64,000 nucleotides of DNA from Trema orientale (lineage: Eukaryota > Streptophyta > Magnoliopsida > Rosales > Cannabaceae). Positions 1 to 11,654 of this stretch are shown in pieces. Position 1 is the stretch's first letter; every line of letters begins with the position of its first letter. A program made the position numbers and the translations under genes. Location of the stretch: positions 1,777,476 through 1,841,475 of the forward strand of contig JXTC01000014.1 of assembly GCA_002914845.1 (NCBI GenBank). The letters run 5' to 3'. Under the pieces are notes generated by a model, which ran no database searches, had not been told where the DNA came from, and was given only the letters and a program-made list of their open reading frames with translations.

Positions 1-170
1 ATTATGGTTTCAAAAATGAAAACTTAGGGAGAATGTATTTGTAATTAATCCTTGGATATTATTGCATTTCCGTAGTACAACCATATGAGTTGATGGTATA
101 TATATACCTGACTATGATACATCTTTTTTCCTTTTTTTCAAGTGGGTATCATGACGTTAAGATTTTTTAT

Positions 171-517
171 GGGAATGTATCATTATTTTATACTTTTTAT
201 TTTGACACTTTGTTCAAATTGTATATTGTGTTTTAATTATCATCAATATTAATTTTTAGATTTAAAATATGTTACAAATTTATTTATGACACCAATTTAG
301 AAGAATTAATTTATCAAAACGTCGTTTTAAAAATTGAAAATAAACCGTGAATAAGTTTATTAAATCATCTTGGTAAATTAATTGTTCTAAATTAGTGTCA
401 AAATATAAATTTGTGACAAATATTAAATCTAAGAGTTAATGTTGATAATAACTAAAATACAAGGTAAAAACTGAATAAAGTGTCAAAATATAAGGTATAA
501 AAATAATATTATCTCCC
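171..517. mobile_element. MITE with long terminal inverted repeats (family A, copy 1)
   Basis: The left arm (about 171-315) and the right arm (about 375-517) are imperfect reverse complements. Both carry landmarks such as TTTTGACACTTT and ATTATCATCAATATTAA, and the ends begin GGGA. There is no coding capacity. The same family recurs at 6575-7101 and 27767-28120. I see no clean target-site duplication at this copy. Assignment to a Mutator-like type rests on the third copy's 9-bp duplication. Confidence 0.75.
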
Positions 518-1252
518 TAAAAGAAGACTTTTACGGTATATATAATATTAGCCAATAAGAAGAACCAAGATTCGTTTGTATAAGACAATTTCATTTTGCT
601 TTGTCTTCTGTTTTCCTCCTTTTTATCTTTGTTTTTATTTTTATTTTTACTTTTAAGTTTTGTTTTTATGCGATTCTAAAGCCTAATAGCCAATTCGTGA
701 GTTTAGCTGTTTTGGCTGAACAGACCGTATCAGTTCCAAGTTCTTAAAATGTATAAACAACTTAAGGTCAAATTCGTAAGAGGAAAAAGGTATACCAACC
801 CAAAATTTTGATTTAATCGCATTTTCTACAACTGAACTGAACCTATCCGATTGTATAAAGGCATTGATTTTTACCATTTTCTATTTCTTAAAAACTATCA
901 ATTAGTCGAATAGACATTTTAAATCTTTCTTCGAAAGAAGAAACATGGAAATACTATGGCGAAAATATCTCACATACAATATAGGTGAATGGAAAATAAG
1001 TCCCAAAAAAATCAATTAAAAAAAAAAACAAAAACAAGAAACAAAAAAAGTGCAACTCATTGGCAGCAAACTTGGTTCATAGTTCTAAAATGGCGGCGAA
1101 CGAAAAACACAAATGAACGAATAATCATGCCTAAAATCTCATGTAAAAGCAAATGAAAAACACAAATGAACCAGTTACAATCACAATGTTAAATAACTGC
1201 AAAGAGAACAAAGATACGGCGAGTAATTTCGTTTTCATTTGGCATGGCCAGA
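518..1252. other. Intergenic and 3' flank of the capping-protein gene
   Basis: AT-rich sequence with A-runs (around 1018-1032) and no supportable gene. The part nearest 1252 is expected to hold the 3' UTR of the minus-strand capping-protein gene. A short repeat of the motif GAAAAACACAAATGAAC occurs near 1103 and 1155. Confidence 0.6.
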
Positions 1253-2123
1253 TTAGGTCTCAGGCAGTCTCATCACCACTTCAGATGGCGGGCGCAAAGT
1301 ACAAACCATTTCTTTTGTCTTCCCAAAGTAGACCTACAATAGCACCAGTAGTATTTTCCGGTTTAAATGTTACTACTAAGAAAAATGCTAAATGGTACAT
1401 AATGTGATGGGAGGCTTAGTACTGCAAATTAATAAAAATTGGATGCCCCATTTTAATCTTATATGTGAGCTCCACGTCTCTATCAGTGTATGGTGCTAAA
1501 CAGTACAAGTGCTACTAAGTATTACTCTAATAATAAAAGCCTCTCGTCATGTCATAGTAAATATAGAGGCTTTAGAGCCTCACTGGCCATAATAGCAAAA
1601 TAATTTACTGAATGACTATTAGGCAAAACATTATTTGTTTCCCCCCTATGTAAAGCAGTATGTAAAAAAGAAGACAGACACGGTACCTGATCAAGAGAAT
1701 TCCTAAGCTTACTCTCCATTTCTTCTATCATTCTTCCCATGTTACAAAGATGGCCTTCTTGAATTGAAAGGTCCATATTCATCTACAAAATGGGGAAAAG
1801 AAAAATGAAAATACTTAATTTCATATCTTCACAGAATAAACAAAGAAATACATATTGATTACACAGGAAAAGTAGAACACTCATGATTCAGCAAATCCTG
1901 TACTTGCCACTTTCCAGGTCACCAGGATAGTGTGATGATACAATACAACCAAGAATATAAAATTCTTTTACTTATTGAAAGTCAAGAAATCAAATTAGCA
2001 ATCTACAAATGGTTTCCTTGTGCAGACATATGATAACATCAACCATGCGGCCATAGATAGTTTGGAGCACCACATTATCTTCCTTATACTTGAAGTTTAC
2101 TTGACATTTAATGCAAGTATACA

Positions 2124-2202
<79 letters not shown>

Positions 2203-5011
2203 TGTATTTCTAGCCAACAAAGCTCATAGCACCAGATTATCCCCCTTATAGCTTGTACTGTCGTTCAGTATTTAGTACATTTATCCTTACATCCCTTGTG
2301 AAAGAAAAAGAAAAAGAAAATGAAAGACTGAAAAGAGGTTTCTAAATGCAGTTGATTATTGGAACAATTCATAATAAAGCAAGACATTATCTTCTCTAAT
2401 AATTCCACTTTCTTTACCACTTGAGCTAAGGTCAAGAGAAACTTGGCATGAGATGATGACCATGGCAAAGTCATCCTGAAAACTCTTGTAAGACATGCAA
2501 AGGGGTAATATAATTGTTCCGATGGACCTTACTGTAAAATCATGTAACTTTCCAGGACACAAATTCAGAAACAGATAATCTTCTGTATCTTCAAATCACT
2601 AAAACCTTCAAAAGAATGCTTCACTTATAGGTTGAAGACAGATTAAATACAGAATCTACTATACAGAATCTACAAAGTACAATTAAATACAGAATCTATT
2701 AGAAGTACCTCTCGTCTAATTGATCCAGACAAACTAAATGTTCCTGAGGCATCATTATTTGTAGTCAAAGACAACATGACAGTACTCGTTAAACGGTAAT
2801 GAGCTGTTCCTTCCTCCTCAGGGCCCACCTAGATAAGGAACCAGACTTGCAGTGACTAAACAAGAAAATGGATACTAAGAAGAATAATTAGGAATGGTAC
2901 AAAAATGAGAAAGGCAGGAAAGGAAAATTGCTTTTGATGTCCTTCCTAAATGTAGATGTTATTATAATCGAGGTAATTAAAGTTCACCTCGATAACATGG
3001 ATGGCATCCCATGCCCCCTCCTGTAAATAACCCCGTCGACCATGCCCTGTCTTTGAGCCATCTTCATTACAAATAACAGGATGTTAGTAAAAAGAAAACA
3101 AAAGGGAAGCAATGGTTGCCTCAACTACGGTAATAAATTTACCTTTCTTTATTAAAAAGCAGGCAACAAAACCTTCATTATCGTCTTCCCACATATAAAC
3201 TGATGAAATTCCACCTTCATAATACCTGACAATACATTGGTCAATCAAACTGCTAAGTCCTTAGAAAGAAATCAGAAAAGAAAAATGCATTAACGCTTTT
3301 AAGATAGCTAATGGGGACAAAGTTACAGATATAAATATCATAAAGAATTCAATAATGAGAACTAACTCAATAATGAGGTAAGTAAAGGACCTCACTGGTC
3401 ACGATAAATAGAAAAGATGTCGTTTGCTTCAATTTCAAGTTTCCTCAACTCTGCAGATGGGAGGGCCCCATCCTCTAATGGCGGATGGTATTTGTTTGAC
3501 CAAGGTGATCTACAAAAAAAGAAAAAAATAGTAATATGTAACAGATTAAATCACTACTGACAGCTGATTCCAGTTGAACTGAAGAGAATATTTCTTTTTA
3601 TAAAAAAAAATCCAAAATTAACTGGAATTACGGCTACACCTAGTGGAAATACATGATCTAAAGACACACCTACATATTACCTACACACTCCATCAATTTC
3701 AATCTAATTAAATCAGCAGCAGAACAAAGCAAAACATACAGGTGAAAGCCAGAATGTAAAAAGAAGGGAAACGTGTGAACTAAAGTCTCCTCTTTTGAAA
3801 AAAAAAAAAGTTGTCTGGAAATTAATTTTAGCAATGCCATGTGACTAGCTTCATAAAGTGTGCAATAAAACATCTAAGAACAGACACAATCCTAAACTCA
3901 AAAATCCAGGTCCACAAATATAGGCCAATATAGTCCAAATTATACAATGAAATGTGAGAATCCACTACTTCCAGGTAGATACGATGGTGAATTTGTCACT
4001 CTATGATATCAAGTTTGACCAATTAAAGTAGAAGAGTTGAATGTTTACCTATAAGAGTCTGCATCTCTATTGTATTCGCACAAAATGAATTCCTTTCCAG
4101 AGTCAATGTCGGACAAGACCTTGTTTCATCAGTCAAAATTTTCCATGTTCAGGAACAATTTAAATAGCAATCGTCGTATTAGTTAAAATCAACACATAAT
4201 TCCTCCAAATAATATATAACAGTGGAAATTCAAGCATTATGTTTTATACAAACAAAACATGCTAAATAAGAGGCCAACAATCTACATCAAGGTAAGATTT
4301 TTATAGCATGTCATGATATAATTCACATAATAAGTAACAACAAAAAGAAACTTACAAACCGGAAGCATAAAAAGGAATTTTATTTTAATTGCAAAAAACC
4401 GGAAAAAATCCCAAAAGTTCAACTAATTTTACTTGTTTGGTAAGACCACCTAATCCCACAAATAAAAATTCAAAATATTCCAAAGCACTAAATGATATCA
4501 TCATACATTCCACCTACATATATTTATGCTGCCATGAAAGCTAAGCCAAGTAAGCTTTAACAACCCAAATTGGAAGCTGTGATATCATATATCACTAATC
4601 TGATTCATTTTCTCATAATTTCAGTTGATTCTATCTCTATCCTATGCTATAGAGATTTTTTTTTTTTTTTTTCCAGAAGAAAAAATCATTTGTTTAGGGT
4701 AATTATTTAAAACAATGGAATCGTAAGATCGACACCATCATAATTTCTTCTGAAATTTTCAGAGCAACCAAACAGAGGATTAAGACAGAGAAACACCAAA
4801 CCCTAACACGAATTGAAATTGAACCAGAAAGCAGCAAAATTTATAGACAGAGAAACATAATTAAGAAATTTGAAGGAAGTACCTGAAGGGGCTGATCGAC
4901 TTGAGAGAGGAGATCGGAGGAGTGTTGGGGTAAGAGGGTGAGAAGAGCAGAGAGAGCTGTCTCTGTGTGCTTTGGAGGTATTCTCCTCATCAGCCCCATT
5001 GCAGCCTCCAT
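1253..5011 (-). CDS. CPB: F-actin-capping protein subunit beta
   Basis: Beta subunit of the heterodimeric capping protein, which binds the barbed ends of actin filaments and blocks subunit exchange. Eight coding exons on the minus strand: 4883-5011, 4049-4119, 3396-3509, 3143-3225, 2988-3061, 2709-2828, 1687-1782, 1253-1333. All junctions are GT-AG and the phases close to a 255-residue protein; the family in plants is about 256. The N-terminus begins [20 protein letters not shown], the family signature. Later segments include [31 protein letters not shown] and [14 protein letters not shown], ending in [14 protein letters not shown]. The 5' UTR is GA-rich on the coding strand (5012-5060). Intron 6 carries a long TA microsatellite. 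The family is recognised by memory of plant CPB sequences. Nothing looks broken, so I expect a functional gene. Confidence 0.96.
2128..2199. repeat. (TA)36 microsatellite
   Basis: An uninterrupted TA dinucleotide run of about 72 bases inside intron 6 of the capping-protein gene. It explains the tyrosine/isoleucine-rich open frames on both strands here, which are not genes. Confidence 0.97.
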
Positions 5012-5060
5012 TTTCTCTCTCTTTCTCTTTCTCTTTCGCTCTCTTTCTTTCCCAGGAAAC

Positions 5061-6574
5061 AAACAGAAAATTAGAGGAGAGGAGAGGTATAGTTTAGTGT
5101 AGTTAGGGTATTTACCCTTTTCTTCGCTTTTATTTTTTGTTTACTTCAAAATGGAGAAACTGGCTCATCCGAGTTTCCCTCGCGGGAACCACCCCCCTTA
5201 ATATACATGCATTAATCCATATATAACATTTTGTATCATCACTATCCACCGGTTTTAGCCTTTGAAAAAAAAAAAAAAAAAAAAAAAAAAACTCATGTCT
5301 TTTCATTAAATGTTTTATTTGTATTTTTTTATTAAATATTTCCAGAAGTCAAAATTAAAGTTTAAAATTATTACAGATTATTCTTTAAAATTATTTATTG
5401 ACATCTATATAAATAGCCATAAGATAATTATTTAGATCGAAAAATAATCGATAATATCTTTAGGATCTAATAATAATAACTTTTTTTAAAAATAAAACAG
5501 TAATGACTTTCAAATACACAAAAATTCTTTTTTTGAATTCTGAATTTCAAGAGTTAAAAACATTCTCTTTCAATAATTTTAACTCTGATTTTGACAATAT
5601 ATGTGGATTTGATTAAATTTGATAGATAAACTCGAATAAAGGTTTTATTTAATATTGGTGAAAATGCATAATTTTTTTTTTATTTTATAAAAGGCTGAAA
5701 ATCATAGATTTTTTTTTTAATATTATCCGTTATCACTATATTACTTTTTTATTATTTTATTTTCTTTATAATGAGTTATTGCTCTTATTTTTTTAAAGGG
5801 AAAGTTATGCTTTTATTTTCATTTCTTCTCCTTGCATAACTTAACGAATTCGGTGGTAGAGCTTCTTTTTGAAATGTATTGATACAGCTTCCGTTGGATC
5901 AATTTTAACGAACATAAACTATTATAGAATTTTTTTTTCTTCTTCTTGCATAACTCAACGAATTCGGTGGTAGAGCAGAGGAATGAATTGATAGAGCTTC
6001 CGTTGGGTAATTTGACGAAAATAAATTATTATAGAAGTTCTTTGAAAAATAAAAAACGTAATCCACTAACCGTTCGAACGAAGCCTAAATCGTTAAATTT
6101 AATTATATTGGTAAAACTATCTATTATCCTAATTTTATTTATTTGTTTATTTGGTTATTTTGGAATTAGTTTAATCATTCCTCTAAAGATTTTAGATCTA
6201 TCTTTTTTTTTAATAATTAGCAAATGTGCCTCATTGGTCCTCATACTTTAGTGACTAACTAATGCTTTTATTAAAGTTTAAAGACTATAATGAGATTTTC
6301 ATCAAAATTTTGGGAGATTCATTAGAGACTTTTGTTTAATTTAATTACGAAAGTTTACTATGAACCAACTGGACACAAAGTAAAAGAAGTAATTAAGGTT
6401 TGTAATATAAATTTATTACAAAAAATTTGAGGATTTTGTATAAAACTTTAGGGACCACCATGAAACATTAACTCTTATTTCAAAATAAAGTTATTTTGCT
6501 GGAATAACAATATTTTTTTTTGTTTACTAGCTCTATTTTGTAATGAAAAACCTAGAAGGGAAGAATCTAGTTAA
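5061..6574. other. Intergenic, with a roughly 110-bp tandem duplication
   Basis: Upstream region of the capping-protein gene: a poly-A run near 5265-5290, then AT-rich sequence. A tandem duplication is visible at 5823-5936 and 5937-6040. Both units hold TTGCATAACT, AACGAATTCGGTGGTAGAGC and GCTTCCGTTGG. The open frame over the second unit has no recognisable product. Confidence 0.7.
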
Positions 6575-7101
6575 GTGATATTTACATTTTTATAATTTGT
6601 ATTTTGATTTTTTCTTCGATCTATACTTTATATTTTAGTTATTATCAATATTGTCCCTAACATTTAAAACCGTAATAAAGTTATACTTTTATGGGTCAAA
6701 CACTTAGTTTGTCATTTGAGTTTAACAAAATACTCTTATAAACATTACAAATATATGTATGTATTTTGAAAAAATAAACTTAAAACCAATTAAAAATAAT
6801 AAATAAATAACAAATATTAAAAATTAAGTTAAAAAAATGCAAAAACCCAAAAATTTTCCAATATTTGTTATTTAGTGTTATTTTTTTAATAAATTTTAAA
6901 AATTATATATCCAAATTTAAAATGGTATTTTATTAAACTCAATGGGCAAATTGGTGTTTGATCTAATGAGTATAAATTTATTACAAATTTTAAATTAGAA
7001 AGTTAATATTAATTATAACCAAAACACAAGATATAAACTAAAGAAATAGATATAAACTAAAGAAATAGCGAAAGGACAAAGTATACGAATGTAAATATCC
7101 C
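6575..7101. mobile_element. MITE with long terminal inverted repeats (family A, copy 2)
   Basis: The left end GTGATATTTACATT and the right end AATGTAAATATCCC are inverted repeats. The similarity continues inward for about 150 bases (landmarks GTTATTATCAATATT and, inverted, AATATTAATTATAACC). It is longer and more diverged than copies 1 and 3. A small tandem repeat (ATATAAACTAAAGAAATAG, twice) lies in the right arm near 7032-7070. There is no coding capacity and no clear target-site duplication. Confidence 0.7.
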
Positions 7102-8974
7102 TATAATAACATGAAAAGAATATTTATATAGATCAAAACATTAGCCAAATTTATATTTTTTAGCTATTATTAATAAGGATAGTTGGATAAATCACATTTC
7201 TCATTTTATATTGCCCATGAACTCTAAAATTTACAGATAAAACTATAATTTCATGAATTAAAAAAAATGATAAAACTTCAATTTTACTAGTTTTATTCAA
7301 GATACAAAACTAGCCACTCTCCCTCTTTTAATTTTTTTTTCCCCCTGAAAATTTCCTTCCTTTCTATAAGTTCCATCTCTCGTATATAGTTCTTTATTGG
7401 GGAGAGAGATCCTTGAGTATGGTTTTAGATCTTCAAGAATAACTTCAATCTACAAAAGAACCCAATAACATGAAATCGTATGATAAAAAGGATAACGTAG
7501 TCAAAGTAACAGTAAATGTAATTTTAAAAGAAATATATCCAAATAACACATCGAAATTGATTAAGGCATTTGGCTAATCACAACGTACTCAATGAGATAA
7601 CCAATAAAATAAATCTTCAAGTATCAAATACAATCAAGATATATGAATATTCAATTTAGTCCCAAAAAAAAAAAAAACTAGAGATTTTGCACTTAATACC
7701 CAAGAATCACATCATAGGAACAACAAGCATTGTTGAAAGATGAAAAAATTGGTTCGAAGCTGTAGTCATCAAATGCAACCACGACTCATAGGCTTGTAAA
7801 CTCTCTATCTTTTAACATTACGGGTTCCAATAACTGTACTTACATCAATCTCCAATCATATCCTAATGAGCAATAACAAGTCTCAGATATTAGAATTAAT
7901 TCTTTCAATAGTTGAGAATCACAATCCAGAGTTTGTTTAGTTGATTAAGTTGGGCAATATACTTATAGTCTATAATTGTAATTGTATTGTAAAAGAAAAG
8001 AAAAAAAAAAGCACTATAAACACTTACATACCCCAAGCTTCTCCAAAATAAAGCATAAACATCACTTAAAACACATTTTACTAACGAAATTTTGTTGGAA
8101 AAAGCAGTAAAATCTCGTATTTAGTCTAATTGTGCATAACATATGTGCAAATCTTCAACCCAGATAATCAATTAAAAAGTCAAGGAAAAAAAAAAAACTT
8201 AGGTATGTTGCTAAAAGACAACTTCTTGAGTGAACATAAGTTGTTGAATTATTAATCAATAAAAAAAGAGAACTTTTTCTCGATAACATAAGTTACGGAG
8301 ATGAAAATTGACTTTCGGAAAAAGTTAAAAAAGAAAATGAATCTGGTTAACATTTTTTCTAACGTTCCTCGAGTAAATTTAAATCTTTCTTGCCTTTTTC
8401 TTTGGGTGATGAAAACTTAAGTCACATTTTAACGTATTTGAAATATTTAGCTTCCTAAGTAAATTGTGCGAACCCCACTAATTGTATTCTTCAGTAACAT
8501 AAGGAGCCTTGGTAAAAAGAAAATACTTAGTGGTAAAACTGCATATCTTATAATTTGAAAATGAAAAACCCAAATTGTTTACAGATAATCACTACACTCA
8601 AAAAGAGAAAAACGTGAAAGTGGAAAATGGCCATGAATCATGCCAATACTTACTAATCATTGCCACTAACTGAAAGTATTTCAATTTGTTGATGCTTTTT
8701 TTCTTTTTTCTTTTTTTCCTTTCCCTTTTCTTTTTTTTCAATAATTTAGTTGTTGATGCATGTTATTAGCTAGAGGGACCTCCAATTTAACTTATTCTAG
8801 AGGAAAGCAGTGTTGGTATTTGTCTTCCAGCTTTTGTATCATTATTCTTTTTTTAAAAAAGTATATTTTTCAATCATCACTTCCATTTAGATCATTTACA
8901 TTCAAGCTAAATAAATATTTTCTCGCGACTCGTATATAAATATATATATTGATAATATGAAATTATACAACGAG
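7102..8974. other. Intergenic
   Basis: AT-rich sequence with several homopolymer runs (for example near 7330, 7660 and 8190). No gene, RNA or repeat beyond low complexity could be supported on either strand. Confidence 0.6.
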
Positions 8975-9107
8975 TAATGTTCAAACACATAATTTACACT
9001 AAAAGTTTACACTTACAATATCTCAGAATGGGACCCAATCATTAAGAGATGTAATTGAAAATCATGTATGTACAAATTTTTAGTATAAATTATGTGTTCT
9101 TGATTAA
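8975..9107. mobile_element. Small inverted-repeat element (MITE-like)
   Basis: The left arm contains ACACATAATTTACACTAAAA and the right arm is its near reverse complement (TTTTAGTATAAATTATGTGT). The arms are about 35 bases long around a short centre. The flanks share TTATA followed by AACGA, a possible imperfect target-site duplication. Non-coding. Confidence 0.6.
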
Positions 9108-10530
9108 TCTTATATAAACGAAAAAACAGGAGTTATACCTATATGCTGGTCTTTTGGCGTTTTGCTTCTCATTTTCTAATTTCACTTCAAATCAAGTTGT
9201 GGGAAAAAGGCTGATCAACTTTTCAAAAAGCTATATACATTTTAGGAGTATATTTGAAGGGACAGCAACAAGCCAACAACAGCAACACAAGCAAGAACCA
9301 ACCAAAGAGTTTGGAAAATTGCTTAATTTTTGTGGTTTTTGTGACCCACGAACAAGTAGGTCCCACAAATGTATCTCAAATCATTGGAGTTTATGGGTCA
9401 AACCTTGGTAGTGTGTGTGTGTGTGCCATTTTCCTTTAATTTGTAGTAAGTGGTGGTCATTAGTTAAGCCCCACTTTTTTAAAAAAAAATATGGAAATGT
9501 CCTATTTTCACTGGCCAAACTCTTTTCTAAGCTGTTCTGGAACTCACACTCTACCCAATAGAATCTTTACAGCTTCTATCTATTTTAAAAACTTTGCTGT
9601 TAGGACCCGCCAAATGTCTCTCCCCATCTGTTAGTGGTTCGAAAAAAATCAATCTCATTCATATGGAAAAGAAAAGAAAGAACTCAATTGGTTTTGCATA
9701 TCGACCACTAGAAATATCATGTTTTTTTTCCCTTATCACTTGGAAAAGATCCGTTTTCAATTCATGAATAATGTATCAAGTAACGCTGTACACAAGTTAA
9801 AAGCTTAGCTGCCCAGGAGATATACGAAAAAGAACTCGTATATAATAGCGATAATCATTATTTTTTTGCAGCGAGAAGAATGAACGTCTTTGAACGACCA
9901 TATTTTTGGAAGCTTTTGATTCATTTCATACTATTTTGTCGTTGTTCAGAACTGTTCATTCTCTTAATGCAACATGTGATGATCCTATGTTTCCTTTTGG
10001 TGTTTCAATGCAACCTGTTGATATTAATTTCTTCTCCATCATCAGAATTAATAATAATAAATCAAAGTAACACGGATATTTTATGTGGTTTGGCTCAATG
10101 AAAGCGGTTGGCCGTGTTCCAAGTAAGTTTGAATATGATTTTGATTTATTTCGTCACCTCTTCCCTCGCAAATCCAAATAAGAACCACCCTATTCCAGCG
10201 ATGGTCTTCTCCATGTAGTTAGAGCTTAGAAGACGATTTTATCAATGGGTAAAGTCCTATTTGTGATGTTTTCTCACTAACCCTGCATGGAGATGGTCTC
10301 TCCCTAGGGTTTCGATGCGTGTTTTTGTCCATCTAGGATTGCTACATTTAGGCAAGACTCCTAGAAGATCCTCTTTAGAGCCCCATTGGGGTGGTAGTCC
10401 ATTCCATATCAAGATTTGTTCATAAGCAACCACCCCCACCCCAACCCTTTTTTTTATTTTTTTTTATTTTATTTTTTATTATTATAAATCTCTGTCCTTA
10501 ATTAGATCTTTCCAAATGGAAGCTCACAAC
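9108..10530. other. Intergenic
   Basis: Mixed AT-rich sequence. Short open frames at 9154-9411, 9880-10101 and 10257-10439 show no recognisable domain and no splice-compatible partner. The piece at 10257-10440 is less AT-rich than its surroundings, and I cannot assign it. Confidence 0.5.
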
Positions 10531-10912
10531 TAGGGGTGGCAATATAGGTCATGACACGATAACACGACTCGAAATCCGCACGATTAGCTGAACCTGCTTG
10601 ACACGAAATTGACTCGAATTGACACGATTAAGTAATTTTTTAATAAATTATATTAAATAATTATTTTCAAAAAAATATTTTTTCATGAATTTCTTGTAAA
10701 TAAAATAAAAAACATAAAGCTAATGAATTAATTTCTCTTACTATAGTAAAACTTAATTAAAAAAATCGAGTAAACTAACAATTATACTATTTATATACGT
10801 TTTGACCCATCAATCTGCACGTCGTTTTCATTAAATAGGTGCACGTAGGTTAACCTGTTAACGACACGATTTAATTAGGTTAAACACGACACGACACAGA
10901 TTGCCACCCCTA
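10531..10912. mobile_element. hAT-type MITE with 8-bp target-site duplication
   Basis: Terminal inverted repeats TAGGGGTGGCAAT and ATTGCCACCCCTA are perfect over 13 bases. They are flanked by the identical octamer CTCACAAC at 10523-10530 and 10913-10920. The 8-bp duplication and the TAGGGGTGGCAA terminus are characteristic of hAT superfamily elements in plants. The subterminal sequence is rich in ACACGA motifs (CACGATAACACGACTCGAAA on the left, ACACGACACGACACAGA on the right), which resemble transposase binding sites. At 382 bp there is no transposase. Confidence 0.95.
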
Positions 10913-11654
10913 CTCACAACCCTGTTGTTGAGCAAATGTTATAGCAGTAGGATGTTCGTTTAGAAAGGAGCATTGTCACTGTCAGTCTTTCAGGTCAAGA
11001 GCAAAAGTCTTTAACTTTGATAGAGAGATGTAATTAATATGTACATGCATTTGCCCGTCGACTGTGATAAAATCACAAATCCAAGTTCAACACTGTCATT
11101 ACCTAATTGCATGCACCATCTCATTTACAAAATATTTCAAGTGAAAAATGCTAAATATCCCTGGTAAGAACATGTTTGGTATGATGCAATGGACTTTAGA
11201 CATGAATCACTTGGTGGAATTGTTATTCCACCCAAAAAGATGAGGAATTTTTACCCCAAAGAGACGAGGTAGATAAAAATGTGGACCAGCATTATCGACC
11301 AGTAGTTATAGCTTATAGCTACGTATAATTTTGATGTGTTAGGATACATAGTACTGAAGCCAGATGAGAAAAGAACCATGGTTTTCTATTCTCCTCGAGG
11401 AGGAAATTTAGATCATGTTATCCTCAACTACCATACGTTTGTTGTCCTAACTCTACTGAAACAAGTCAATAGGCAGTTGTTGTAAGTTCCTACAATGGAA
11501 AAAGAAATTCGATCAAAAGAGAATTGCCTAGAGAAACATATCAATTTCAGAGGAACCATATTTTCCTATAAACGTAAGAAGAGAAAATAAATGCATGATA
11601 GGAAATTGAAATATCTCATCTTGTTGTACCCTTCAAGATGAATATGTGGATACT
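10913..11654. other. Intergenic / 3' flank of the PUS3-type gene
   Basis: No gene of its own is visible. It lies downstream of the minus-strand pseudouridine synthase stop codon (11655) and should include its 3' UTR. No repeat structure was noted. Confidence 0.5.

Noticed and set aside
1153-1407. 84-codon plus-strand open frame
   Set aside because: It lies antisense to the last exon of the capping-protein gene and is explained by it.
2020-2229. Tyr/Ile-repeat open frames on both strands
   Set aside because: They are translations of the (TA)36 microsatellite.
5946-6251. 101-codon open frame with a hydrophobic C-terminal half
   Set aside because: AT-rich composition, no homologue recognised, and its start lies in the tandem duplication; no promoter or splice support.
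9154-9439. Overlapping short open frames, one with a Gln-rich stretch
   Set aside because: Two competing frames with no domain and no exon partner; probably chance.
10257-10439. 60-codon minus-strand frame with a Trp/Pro-rich start
   Set aside because: Considered as a retroelement scrap, but no recognisable motif was found.
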